64,000 bases of DNA, taken from positions 602,380,505 to 602,444,504 of the forward strand of contig CM062815.1 of NCBI GenBank assembly GCA_031772625.1, given 5' to 3'. Made by a program: the position numbers and the translations under genes. Source of the DNA: Pinus tabuliformis (Eukaryota; Streptophyta; Pinopsida; Pinales; Pinaceae). The notes beneath the pieces were generated by a model, which was given only the letters and a program-made list of their open reading frames with translations, did no database searches and had not been told where the DNA came from. This document shows, piece after piece, positions 11,295 to 22,195 of the stretch. Each line of letters opens with the position of its first letter. Position 1 is the first letter of the stretch.

Positions 11295-11547
11295 TTCTGC
11301 TTGGCTAAGAGCTCGTCTTCCTCGGACGTAAGGAAACAGGTTAACGGCCCAAGACCCAGAGGCATCTGGCAGGAGTGAGAGCCTGCTCCCGATTACGGAC
11401 CACCAGTAGGGTTATGCCAGGTGGCGTGGTTTTTCTATTTAACAGTATGAGTCAAACCCAGCATTCGCGGATAGCTGCCAGAGATGGCTGTCCTCACTGT
11501 TGGTTTGACACCTGAGTTGATAGGTTTTACCACCTTCGGAAAAAAAA
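11295..11547 (+). mobile_element. SINE-like poly(A) retroposon, copy 2
   Basis: Near-identical to copy 1 over its length but starting 27 bp further in, with a shorter A tail. It is flanked by its own perfect duplication, ATTAAGTACCACTTAAACC, at 11276-11294 and 11548-11566, which differs from that of copy 1, so this is an independent insertion and not a tandem duplication. By eye there are only a handful of differences (for example AACAGTATGAG against AACAGTGATGAG), so both copies are young. It landed in the first unit of the short repeat array at 11548-11725. Confidence 0.87.
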
Positions 11548-11725
11548 ATTAAGTACCACTTAAACCCACCTACTTATCAACCAATAACGCTAACTATGTT
11601 AGAATTAAGTACATATTAAACCCACCTACTTATCAACCAATATCGCTAGTTTTACCAATAACGCTAGCTATGTTAGAATTAAGTACAGATTAAACCCACA
11701 TACTTATCAACCAATATCGCTAGTT
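11548..11725. repeat. Short irregular tandem array
   Basis: Three units share AATTAAGTAC, TTAAACCCAC and ACTTATCAACCAATA.CGCTA, starting near 11548, 11604 and 11679. Unit length varies between about 55 and 75 bp because TTTTACCAATAACGCTAGC is present only in the later units. It lies between copy 2 of the SINE-like element and the first copia unit. Confidence 0.65.
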
Positions 11726-11733
11726 TTTTTTAT

Positions 11734-13000
11734 TAGATATTTTGATGAGAAGAATGTGCTTCACTTTCTCTTTCTTTTTCCTTTTTTTTTTTTTTATACA
11801 AATGGTGATTTCCCAAAGAAGTATTTGGAGATGTTGTGAGAGAGGCCATCTAAAATTTTGGAAACATTTTTGAAAGTTGGTTGTTTGATATATTCTTAAA
11901 GATAGCTTGTTTTTAAACTTTGAAATCCTGATACTCAAATTTAATTATTTAACAAATTTATATTTTGAAGCAACTTCAAATTATCTGTATAATTTTTAAG
12001 TTCTAAGTGATTGTTATCTTAGGTTTTTTAATTTTAAATAATTAAATTTCAACTTATTTAATCACATACATTATATTTTTTGAACATGCAATAATTACAT
12101 GTACAGTTAAAAATGAATAACATAAGTTTAAACACAATAACCCAATAATTATATTTTCAAATAATTTTTTCATTTAAATATTCCAAGATTAGAGGTAACC
12201 TCCACAAGCTATCAAATTAATAGTTGTACTGTTTATACCAAATAGTCTTTTCATTTAAATATTCCAAGATTGTGAAGAAACCTCCACAAGCTATCAAACT
12301 AACAATTGTACTATTTGTACAAAAATCAAATCTCAAATGATCTTTCTTCATCTCTTTAGTCTTCTTGGTGTATGAAAATGTGTCTCAACTCCTTTCACTT
12401 GTCCTATTTTATACTTTGACAGATATAATGAATCTCTTCAACCATAGCAATTTATTTTTCAAATTTTAGCAATAAATCTCCTAAATATTAACAACTAATC
12501 TCCTGGGTCCTAGCAGCCACCTTGCCTCAATAACAAGGTGTATCACTAAGATTAAAACAAATCTAGCTTACTAACATTCTATAATGGTTGGTATATTTTA
12601 TTTAGATTTCTAAGGTATGGAGAATATATGCAATTTTTCTTTTACTATATTTATTTAAGTGAAATTACAAGACAATCTAATTTCCCACCTTTACTAAATG
12701 GTCACTAGAAGTCTGAACTACTTCTTTCATGTTTACACCTAACATATGCAAGAAATTCATACTTGAGCTATATTTCTCAACAATCCCTCCTAGCAAGGAA
12801 GAAATCTGCACCAATCAAAGTCTATCTTTGAATGCTTCAAACTTATTTTTTGTTAAGGGCTTGGTCAAAATATTATATACTTGTTGATATGTGGGAATAG
12901 ATTGAAGTTTTATTGCTTCTTTCTACTAGGGATTGAGGGAACACGAGAATAGAGAACATAAAATAAAGTATAAAGAAATAAATAGAGGAGTAATTATTCT
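11734..13000 (-). repeat. Tandem unit A: copia LTR plus 3' end of pol
   Basis: First of two tandem units of about 1.27 kb. Read on the minus strand, 13000-12783 encodes the end of a Ty1/copia polyprotein: the terminal motif resembling ILTKPL then KFEAF, followed by a decayed leucine-rich end. A purine tract (GCTAGGAGGGAT) follows, then an LTR opening TGTTGAGAAATATAGC at 12782. The LTR continues to about 11734; its far end is not clear. Both units stop at the same internal point (GTAATTATTCT), so this is a segmental duplication, not two insertions. Confidence 0.72.
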
Positions 13001-13003
13001 ATA

Positions 13004-15210
13004 AATAGATGTTTTGATCATAAGAATGTGCTTCACTTTTATTTATTATTTTTTATCTATTAAATAAAAAAGGGGGATTTCCTAAGGAAGTATTTGGAGA
13101 TGTTGTGGGAGAGGCTATCCAAAATCTTGGAAACATTTTTGAAAGTTGGTTGTTTGATATATTCTTAAAGATAGCTTGTTCTTAAACTTTGAAAGCATAT
13201 TCAAGTTTTATTACTTAACAAATTTGAAGTTTTATTATTTAACAAATTTATACTTTGAAGCAACTTCAAATTATCTATATAAAATTTTAAGTTCTAAATG
13301 ATTGTTATCCTAGGTTCCTTTTAATTTTAAATGAATTAGATTTCAACTTATTTAATCACGTAAATTATTATTCTTTGAGCATGCAATAATCACATGTAGA
13401 GTTAAAAATGAATAACATAAGCTTAAACACAATAACCCAATAATTATATTTTCAAATATTCTTTTCATTTAAATATTCCAAGATTAGGGGTAAGCTCCAC
13501 AAGCTATTTTTTTCATAGGAAATGAGGTCGGCTCGAAGGGTTTCTGGAGTGAGGCACTGCAGAGGCCAGGGCTTCCTCCATCGACGCCGCAGCCACCGTC
13601 CGCGACCCACAGAAGATTGGCAGAGGTGCGGGTGTTTCGGTTCTGGTCCTTAGTTTTTATTCTGTGCGGGGGTGAGGTGGCTGCCCTTGCCACCTCTGCC
13701 CCCGTTTCTCGCCTTTGCTATGTTTTGGTACTTTTCCTATGCAGCGGCAGTTGGGTTTGTTTTGGTACTCGCAGGCTATCCTGTTGGAGCGTTGAGGGAA
13801 CAGGGATGTGGAGGTTCTGACTCTGCATTGTTTCGTGCCGCATCAATGGCTGGTTTCACTGGTTTTTTTTGCTGGCTGCTGTGGATGTTTGGGGCAGTTG
13901 TTCTTCCTCTGGTTTCGTCTGCTTCTGGAGGAGAGTTTTGAGGGGGTGGGGAAGGAGTGGCTACCCTGGCGGCTCTCTTCCTCATTTCGTGCCTCTCCTT
14001 CTTGTCTGGGCAGCCTGATCTAGAGCATACTGTTCTCTTTTTCCCTCCACAGGAGCATTTATCTGTTAGCGGGGCTATGGTGCCGGATCTTCTTCTGGGT
14101 GCTGCACCTCTGCTCTTTTTTGCTTTTTTTGTAATATATTTGGGTATCCTCTACAGGTTTGTTCTACAGGGGCACAATATTGGCCTTTTGGGAATTATTT
14201 GGGCACTGTTGTTGCAGATTTGTTGGGGTTCTCATAACCTATTGTTTGCTGCCTTGTCTAAGGGCTTTCTGGATACTTCGTTGGGAGTATTGTTTTGTTA
14301 GTGGCTCTGTCCACTTTCCTGCATATGCTTCATGCATCTACAATATGTAATCTTTTGAATCCTCTGATTAATGGAAATTACGAATTTTCTCCACGGGAAA
14401 AAAAACCTCCACAAGCTATCAAATTAATAGTTGTACTATGTATACAAAATAGTATTTTCATTTAAATATTCCAAGATTATGAAGAAACCTCCACAAGCTA
14501 TCACACTAACAATGTACTATTTGTAAAAAAATCAAATCTCATGTGCTTTGAATCTGCTCAATTGATCTCTTGAGTCTTCTTGGTGTATGAAAATTTGTTT
14601 AAACTCTTTTCATGTTGTCCTATTTTATGCTTTGAGAGATATAATTAATATCTTCAACCACAGCGATTTATTTCTCAAATCTTAGCAATAAATCTCTTAA
14701 ATATTAAGAACTAATATGGTCCTAGCAACCACCTTGCCTCAATAACAAGGTTTATCAATAAGATTAAAACAAATCTAGCTTACTAACATTCTATAATATT
14801 TGGTATATTTTATTTAGATTTCTAAGGGGTGGAGAATATAGGAAAATTTGCTTTTACTATATTTATTTAAGTGAAATTACAAGACAATCTAATTTCCCAC
14901 CTTTACTAAGTGGTCACTAGAAGTCTTGAACTACTTCTTTCATGTTTACACCTAACATATGCAAGAAGTTCATACTTGAGCTATATTTCTCAACAATCCC
15001 TCCTAGCAAGGAAGAAATTTGCACCAATCAAAGCCTATCTTTGAATGCTTCAAAATTATTTTTTGTTAAGAGCTTGGTCAAAATATTATATACTTGTTGA
15101 TTTGTGGGAATAGATTGAAGTTTTATTGCTTTCTACTAGGGATTGAGGGAACACAAGAATAGAGAACATAAAATAAAGTATAAAGAAATAAATAGAGGAG
15201 TAATTATTCT
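13004..15210 (-). repeat. Tandem unit B of the copia LTR/pol segment, with an insertion
   Basis: Second copy of unit A, starting TAGATGTTTTGAT and ending at the same GTAATTATTCT. The LTR start on the minus strand is at 14995. Without the retroposon at 13508-14405 its length is about 1.3 kb, like unit A. Homology to A is obvious, with scattered substitutions and short indels, so the duplication is not recent. Confidence 0.72.
13508..14405 (+). mobile_element. 0.9 kb poly(A) retroposon inserted in unit B
   Basis: GC- and T-rich insert ending in an A run (TTTTCTCCACGGG then As). It is flanked by a perfect 13 bp duplication, CTCCACAAGCTAT, at 13495-13507 and 14407-14419. Unit A carries this site once, near 12200, and is therefore an empty-site control. 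The insert could be a processed pseudogene or an internally deleted, non-autonomous LINE. Hydrophobic frames inside (13672-13941 and 13957-14301) match no family I know; I regard them as by-products of T-rich composition. The start near TCATAGGAAATGAGG is not recognisable. Confidence 0.75.
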
Positions 15211-15904
15211 CGAGGATGATGGGGGTGGCTCAGGACACCATTACAATACTTAAGCACAATATGTTATAATAGGAACATGATCACAATGCATGATAATAAA
15301 TTCAATATTATTTGATCCATTCAATTTTTTTTGATATAATATTTGGCCCATATTGTCCTTCATTTATAATGTTCAAATCTAATAAACTTTATTGAATTGT
15401 AGAATATTAGGTGCACAAACTAACATTGGTTGTTTAACCCATTTCTAAGAAATTGAATTATTTTGTTAGTCAATCAATTGTTCTAGTTGATCCAATTCTC
15501 ATCGGCTAATCTACTACCCTAGTCAACCTAATTATCTAATCGATTCCTTCGACTTAGTGGACTCCTTCAACCATTAATTGACTCCTTCACTAGTCAACCA
15601 TTCAACTCACACACCGACCACTCAATTGATTGCATATTTGATTACTTCGCTAGTTAACTACATGATTGATTGGCTCATATTAATTGATCCTTCAACTAGC
15701 TATCTCAGAAGCTCTAGAGGTTTGATGAATCAATATAACATTGGGTTCCAACATGCCACTTGATAAACACAAGTTTTGGAGGTGAAATTAGGCCAGCATG
15801 ACACTCTCGCCTCCCCACCCAATAATTGCAACTCTTTGAAGCCTTAGTATATCACATAACTGCATGTCTTGGCTTCAAACAATGAAATTTCATAAGTACT
15901 GAGC
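15211..15904. other. Intergenic DNA between copia fragments
   Basis: No gene recognised. Between about 15480 and 15700 short CAATTGAT/TAGTCAAC-like motifs recur irregularly (GTCAACC, CTAGTCAACC, AACTAG), a degenerate low-order repeat. The last 100 bp probably represent further decayed copia sequence. Confidence 0.45.
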
Positions 15905-17230
15905 ATGAAATTTGACATGTTTCATCTTATTGTGTGAATTAGGATTGTCAACAACCTAAATTGGAATATGATTATCACAATAAATAATAGTCGAGGCATT
16001 GATAGGAAACTTAATCTTTTCCAGGAGTTGACGAATCTAATTGTTTCCATCCTTGTATTAATAGCTCCATGATATTTGGATTCCATAGTCGAAAAACATA
16101 ACAAAAAGTGTTTCTTACATGACCAAAGCATCTGTCCAACATTTAAGTGAAGCACATAGCTAGAAGTGGATTTTTTTGTCATCATTGTCACATGCCCAGT
16201 CGAAGTTGGCTAAGCCGACTAGAGAATCTAAACTTCAACAATATTTGATTCCAAAATGAGAGGTAGCCTTGTTGTAATGAATAATTCACTTTATAGGTTT
16301 CTTGTATAACTTGAGAAACCACACTAATTATAAAGGAGATGTTAGGTCAACTGTGAGTTAAGTAAATAAGGATACTAACCAACCTTTGATAAAGGATAGC
16401 AATTAATTTTAAATTTTGGAACTCATTAGTCAATTTGATACCCCACTAAAAGAGTGTAACACATGGCTGAAAATAGTCCATCTTAAATTGTTTCAATAAA
16501 TCCATTACACTTTTATATTAAAACTTGAGGAACAAGAAAGAAATATAAAAGAACAAGATCTAACATCTCAAAGGTTTCAGCATGTCAATTGTTCAATCTA
16601 ACAATGTGATCAATATTGTTACTAGTTATGGAAAAATCATTAACATATACAACAATAATTTAAATATCACTTGTATTGTGTAATAAATAAAGGTTTTGAT
16701 CAAATTCAAAATGTTTGAACCCAATATTGGGAAAGAATAAATCAATCTTAGCATACCAAGCATAGGAGACATGCTTCACATAATGCATTGACTTATGTAG
16801 TTAAAAAAAAAATAGAATTTATCACAATACCAAGGGGTTGCTTCATATAAATTTCTTTAGAAGGTCACCATTAAGAAAGGAACTCTTAACATCCATATAA
16901 TTATTTTTCCATCCAAAATAAGCAGCAAGGGAAATAATAAGTCAAACATGATTCATCTTTACAACAGGGGAATGAGTTTTGGTGTAACTGATTTCTTTTT
17001 CTTTTGAAAATCCTTTTGCAACCAAATAAGCCCTATGCTTCTTAGCAACACCTTTAACAGTGGACTTGGTATTATATACCCATTGACATTCCACAAAGTT
17101 CTTCCCTTATGGTTGAGGGAACAAGTCCCAAGTATGGTTCTTTAAAAGAGGTTCCATATCATCCTACATAGTTTGTTCCCATTCATGTTGTCCTTGTGCA
17201 TTGGCATAGGAATATTGATCACAAGTCTCA
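15905..17230 (-). pseudogene. Ty1/copia pol remnant: reverse transcriptase and RNase H
   Basis: Minus-strand copia polyprotein fragment, heavily decayed. From about 17230 the RVT_2 domain can be read in pieces: WEQTM, then WVYNTKSTVKG, AYLVAKGFS, SPVVKMN and MDVKSSFLNGDL. Further on the catalytic box reads YVND, where active enzymes have YVDD. The RNase H part is the longest clean piece (16191-15922) with KSTSSYV, MLWSCKK and STMESKYHGA, matching the copia C-terminus. Gag, protease and integrase are missing. Stops and frameshifts are frequent, so no product is expected. It may belong to the same insertion as the LTR units at 11.7-15.2 kb, which have the same orientation; that link is inference. 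Confidence 0.8.
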
Positions 17231-17509
17231 TGAATGGGACACATCAAAGTAATACCAACATGCTGCTTCTGACTGCACATTATTAGCATGAGTACACATC
17301 ACCAACATCGATTCCTGAGAATTCAATTGTCTTAGAAACCCACTGAGGTAAATAGGAGATATTTATTTCATAAATTTATATCCTAAATTTGATTATAAGA
17401 GGTTATGGTTTCATTTAGAGATAATTATCATTTGATCGACTTAGAAACATTGGTCCACTACGAGGTTAAGATACTGAAAAAAGGAATAGTTGATCCATTG
17501 TATATAACT

Positions 17510-17693
17510 GTTGGACACCTAATCCTCTATGGGTTAGTGTGGAATGTGAACAACCACCGAAGTACAAGAGACCACTTGGAATATGAACCTAAGGGCCACA
17601 TCAATGTACTATAAATGTATATCATGTCAATAATATATGAAATCAAATGCTTATTTTTCTATTTGGCTATTTACATTCCATGTGAGCTTAAAA
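17510..17693 (+). repeat. Possible LTR 3' part preceding a tRNA-Met primer site
   Basis: Sequence from TGTTGGACACC (17510) to GTGAGCTTAAAA precedes a perfect primer binding site and has a TATA-like ACTATAAATG near 17608. Only one copy is present, so LTR ends and length cannot be confirmed. Plus orientation, opposite to the copia remnant on its left. Confidence 0.35.
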
Positions 17694-17705
17694 TGGTATC
17701 AGAGC
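17694..17705 (+). other. Primer binding site for initiator tRNA-Met
   Basis: TGGTATCAGAGC is the standard plant retrotransposon primer site. The same motif primes the elements at 30469 and 60076 in this window. No gag follows, so it is the stub of a deleted plus-strand element. Confidence 0.55.
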
Positions 17706-19033
17706 TAGTATGTTCATAACCTGCTCAATCTCTTGTGAACCGCTTGTTTCTGTGGTTTGTGTAAACCTGGGCTTCTCTATCTCAATGTTACTGATTCGAC
17801 CAGTTGCTGGCTGTCCAATGGTATGCATTTTGAATTGCATTGATGGCATGGTCGTTTGTTCAAGTTTGAGTTGTGGGTTTTATTATATGTTAATTGAACG
17901 TTGATTTATGTAAGGTTAAACTTTGAAGTTCGTGCTTTGATTTATTTCTGGTGCACTAGTTCATATATAATGGTTCATTCGATGGTTTATATGAATAGAT
18001 TAGTTGGATGCTTTTCTGTGATGAAGTTTCAGTCATAACGCTAAGATTTGCTTCATTCTTTGTTGGGTTGTCCCCTGGTCCATACATACATTGAACCCTC
18101 CATCGCTAGGTCCATATATAATATACTGTCTCGACCTCTATACACTACCATACTCGACCTCCATACGCTAGCCATTAAATACTCCTGCTCCACAATTAAT
18201 AACGCTAGCCATTAATAACGCTCTGCAGCTGCTCCATAGTTAATAACGCATACCATAAACCACAGTTACATTGAATAATCCTCTCCACCGAATCCTTCAA
18301 TACCACCCTCCAATCCGTTGCCTCTGTCACACTAAAATTCCAGTTACATTGCATCCTCCCAATCCCACCGGAGGCGGTTCCATACTCCATGCTTCAAACA
18401 CTGCAAACCCATCAACTCCCACATATTACCTCCTATCAGCTATATTATAGCTACGATTTATTCCCAGTTATGTAGTAGCTTTGACAAACATTCCCTTCAC
18501 ATTTACACCATCTTTCTTAAACACACCCGTCCATCCTGTCATATATGTTTCTGCGCAGACCTGAAGAAGAATCTACCTCCATCTCCACGTCCTTGAAATT
18601 TATGCAGTCACTTAAATGACTCCCGTGCCTGAATGGTTAAAAGATGAATAGGTTCAACAACGCTTAAATTGAGGAGTAGGTTGAGGCTTCCAATATTTCA
18701 TTCTATTCAGTTCTAAGGTTGAGGGAATCAACCCGCTTCTTCTTATGCACCACCGCTAAGACTCTTCCCAAGCAGATCGTGCAGAATGGTCGTAAAGGGC
18801 TTCCCCTTTGGATAATTGTCGAATTGGGTCTTCAGTATATATTTAATTTCTCACGATTCACCGTCACAACCGTCCGAACCTCTCCTGGTCGCTCGACCAA
18901 AATCGTCTGCGTGGGGGATTCTGTGAGCATTTATGCATACCATTGAAGTAGGCAACCTCCATTCTTAGAAAACCCAAATAAATAACCCTCGATCAGATAT
19001 GAAGTTGCTAAGATCACGTTCTTTTGCAAGTAC
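17706..19033. other. Unassigned DNA
   Basis: I recognise no gene. Around 18080-18260 the motif CGCTAGCCATTAA and CCATA-containing variants recur irregularly. A 75-codon plus-strand frame (18719-18946) has no recognisable domain. The right end, 18970-19033, is probably intron or downstream sequence of the LOB-domain remnant. Confidence 0.45.
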
Positions 19034-19389
19034 CTTTGGAACGCACCCATAAAGAGAATCTGCAAGTCTTGCCTGAGCCTCATAACACATGGTGACTACA
19101 GCCTCTTGACATCCGTTCTCCGAATTCCTGACAATATCTTAGTGACATTGCTGGCACCGAAGACTTTATGTATTGTTGCAAAATTGGCTACTCCCTCTCC
19201 GTCGAAACTAAAATAAGGTGTAGATATATAGTCTTCAATACATTTCCTCCTCAATTGTTTACAGGCTCCGCGGGGAGAACCTTTACTCATGCAACCCTCT
19301 GCCAGTTTTCCATTTGTCCTCCTTACAGTCTCTACTTCTACGATATCTGCAGCCTCTCTTTTATCGCCTGTGATACCTGAGTGTTCCAT
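19034..19389 (-). pseudogene. LOB-domain (LBD) transcription factor, exon 1, broken
   Basis: LBD proteins are plant-specific DNA-binding regulators of lateral organ and root development. The frame shows the zinc-finger-like block followed by the GAS block (YFSFDGEGVANF, then IHKVFGASNVTK). Downstream, MCYEAQARL and YGCV follow in a second frame after a one-base loss near 19125: CGG AGA where the family pattern expects CCG GAG. The C block CX2CX6CX3C has lost its first and last cysteines (SPRGAC, EDYIST). A GT donor follows directly after YGCVPK at 19034, close to where many LBD genes have their intron; no second exon was found. Start taken at the first ATG. Family certain; loss of function very likely. 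Confidence 0.82.
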
Positions 19390-20589
19390 TAGGCTTCTGA
19401 CCGACTAGGCGTAATTGTTGAACACACACAAAAGTAAAAGATAGAGATAGATAAAATGTGTGGTTGTTGTTCTATATTGGAGTTGGTGCTAATCTCTGCC
19501 GAGAAACTCATGGAGTCTACGCACAGATTTAAGCTAAGAGGTTAGTTTTTCAATCGAGCTTGTCAGCTCACCTCATTCTTTAGTAGCCTCCTCCCTCAGT
19601 GATGTTTCTAAGGATGCAATACACATAGTGCTTTTAGAGATCTTTGCTTGAAGAGAACTTCAGTATGTGCTTGCTTAGAAAATGCATTCAAACTAGTGCC
19701 TTGTTAAAGTATTGATTTCTTCATTCACAACAGTCCCCATTATTTAAGAAAATAACATTGCATTCAACAATATGATTCTTGTTTGCTTCAGTTTTTTAAT
19801 GCTAAAACACCTGCTACTTCTCGCTACACCTTGACTCAAGCAAATAAACTAAAAGGGGAATTCTTCATTCAGTTCTGATGCAAGTTTTCATGAGCCATGT
19901 TTGTAATAGTAAGGGGATATTTTAAGCAAGGAATTCTGGAGGAAGGATTTAGTTGAGATATTGTTACTTGCTGGTTGGAGCATTAAGTCTGTGTGTTGAA
20001 GTCTTGGTATGTAACTTGAATAGAGATATTGCACACTAGTTGTTTGGTGCACATTTAGGGATATTTCTACTGAGTGAGTGATACTTTTTTTCATTGGGTC
20101 ATAGTTTTTATCAGTTTAAAAAAAAAGGGTGTAATTTTAACAATGGAGAAAATGGCTCGAATTGCTAAAGTATTAGAGTTCATGAAAACTCTGTTACATT
20201 CTACTGTTCATGATAGAATAAAAATCAACAAGGACACTCTTTTTGACATTCAGACTTGTCTACAAAATGCACAAGACAAAATTGATTTTTTGCAGTTTGA
20301 ATCATAGCTATAGCAAGATGAGCTTCAACAGATTTTTCATTCAATTTTTATTTTTATTTTTTTTATTTTTATTTTTAATTTGTGTAAAATAATCCTCTGT
20401 TCAAGGATAATCAACAGCCAACAAGTTATGAAATTAGTAATATTAAGGTTGATTAAGATCCAGTACCCAATGAAGCAACAAAATTACATGCAGATGCAGA
20501 AATTCAATTAATGCTATAATTAAAGAATTAAATAAATTAATTCTATAATAATTCTCATCAAAAATGCCATTTATCTTTATAACATTTTT
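19390..20589. other. Unassigned intergenic DNA
   Basis: No gene recognised. A T-rich low-complexity tract (mostly TTTTTATTTTT) lies at 20338-20382. A 77-codon frame at 20074-20307 has no known domain and I do not call it. Confidence 0.45.
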
Positions 20590-21275
20590 TTTTGAATGGA
20601 TCAAATAGTTGTTAGGATTTTGACACTTTAGAGTAGCCCATCATTGTGCAAGAATGAATCTTTGAATCCATTGATTTTTGTAATCATTGGAAATATGCGC
20701 CCAAGCAATATATCCAAAAAATATGAGGTGGCTAACTAAGGGATTTTTACCATACTATCTCTTAACTAGAGCCACACAACTAAAAACTCTAGTTAGAAAG
20801 ATATTCTAGAGATAATTGGAACAATAAACATCTTCTGTCCAAAACTTGGTGAATTGATCTTTGTCTTAAGAGAGACATTAAGCCATCTCAACAAGGTTTT
20901 AATTCTTGCATTCTACCACACCCTGATATTCAAGAGTATGAGGGATAGACTCTTACTAAGATATACCTAACTAAACAAGGTATTATTTGAATGGTTGATT
21001 CAGATACTCCCCTCCATTATTATATATTAGGCATTTAATGGGTATGCCCAAAATTATTCAAATGTTTCAAAGAGATTAATCTTACTTTTTATGAAATAAA
21101 CCCAAATAAGCCTTGACAAATCATCAATAAAGGTTAAAATATACTTCACACTTACCAATAAAGTCTTATTAATGTAGAAAAGGTAAATGTGAACAAGCTT
21201 CAGTGGTTTCTGTGCACACCATGCTTTGCTAGAGTTGAAAGGTGCTTGTTGATGTTTTGGCACTGCAACAAACAC
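20590..21275 (-). pseudogene. Ty1/copia integrase remnant
   Basis: Minus strand. The clean piece at 21275-21054 reads PFNSSKAW, KPLKLVH and LTFIDDLSRLIWVYF, the start of a copia integrase core. Beyond it the pattern continues in broken frames, with NARIKTLL in the place of the usual ERKNRTLLE and a later region resembling the YLLNR/FGC part. Several stops. No LTR or RT is attached, so this is an isolated fragment. Confidence 0.72.
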
Positions 21276-21514
21276 CCTAAAATTTTTTTCTTATATCTAA
21301 ATTTTGGAGCCTCCTTATGATCTCATGATATTTCATTTCAAGTTGATTCATAGTTGCTCCATGATTGGTTAATTTTTTTCGATGTGCTCAAGTCTTCTTT
21401 CAAATATTCTAAGTCTCGAAGCGAATTTCTTACACATGCTTAGCTTGTGATGCCCTCATAACATACTTCTTCTAAGAAAGCCTAACAATCAATGTGCATC
21501 TTTGAAGTAAAGCA

Positions 21515-21725
21515 CTTTGCAACCGTTGATGACAGTCATTACATAATCCTTGATGACAATGACTAAACAATGCCTAATGATAGTGATTGCGCAACATCTA
21601 GAGATGGTGATTGCACAATCCTTGTGGACAGTGCTTTCACAGTCCTTGATTCCAGTTCTTGCGCAGTTCCTATAGATAGAGATTGTGAAATCCTTATGGA
21701 AAGTGACAGTGTAAGGGAATCCTCT
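21515..21725. repeat. Degenerate 27 bp minisatellite
   Basis: Roughly eight units of about 27 bp with the theme CCTTGATGACAGTGATTGCA. The minus-strand frame across it shows the nine-residue period (KDCAITISR, CCAITIIRH, CLVIVIKDY). The frame of 112 codons is a by-product of a period divisible by three and not a called gene. Confidence 0.65.
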
Positions 21726-21989
21726 GCAAATAGCAATTGAACACTCTTTGTTGGTAGTAAGAGTGTACTTCTCTAAGTCAGTCAATTCACTATTAGCTCC
21801 TAGTTTCCCAACATGCGCTAAGCACACTCACCAATCTTAAATCTAATTGCATACATATGCTTTCCTTGTATAAAGAGCCTACTCCAGAGCTCATATTTAT
21901 ATTCATATTTGACTTTTGCTCTTTATGCATTGTTGGAATATAAGGATCATTCTTTCACTCATGGTTGCAAATACCCCATCTTCTCGGTG

Positions 21990-22195
21990 AGTTTCTCAAT
22001 TGTTTCTTTCACTTTTGAAAGTGTTTCTTTTGCTTTCTTTTTCCCTTACATGTGTATTTGTTACTTTCTCCATCTTTTTCAAGTGTTGCTTTTTCCTATT
22101 TCCATTTTTTCATGTGTCACTTTTGTTTTCTTTGTGTTTTCATGTGTCGCTTTCACTCTTGCATGTGTCACTTTTTCTTATTTTCACACACCTTA
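21990..22195. repeat. T-rich degenerate repeat with CATGTGTCACTTT motif
   Basis: CATGTGTCACTTTT-like words recur at about 22110, 22141 and 22164 with T/C-rich spacers. Hydrophobic frames over it come from the TTT and CTT content. No gene called. Confidence 0.5.

Noticed and set aside
13672-14301. Two hydrophobic frames that look like membrane proteins.
   Set aside because: They lie within a poly(A) retroposon of T-rich composition, overlap other open frames, and match no family; composition explains the hydrophobicity.
18719-18946. 75-codon frame with a plausible N-terminus.
   Set aside because: No recognisable domain and no supporting splice or promoter context; left as unassigned.
20074-20307. 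77-codon plus-strand frame with a helical look.
   Set aside because: No domain, no neighbours, starts in a T-rich tract and overlaps nothing conserved.
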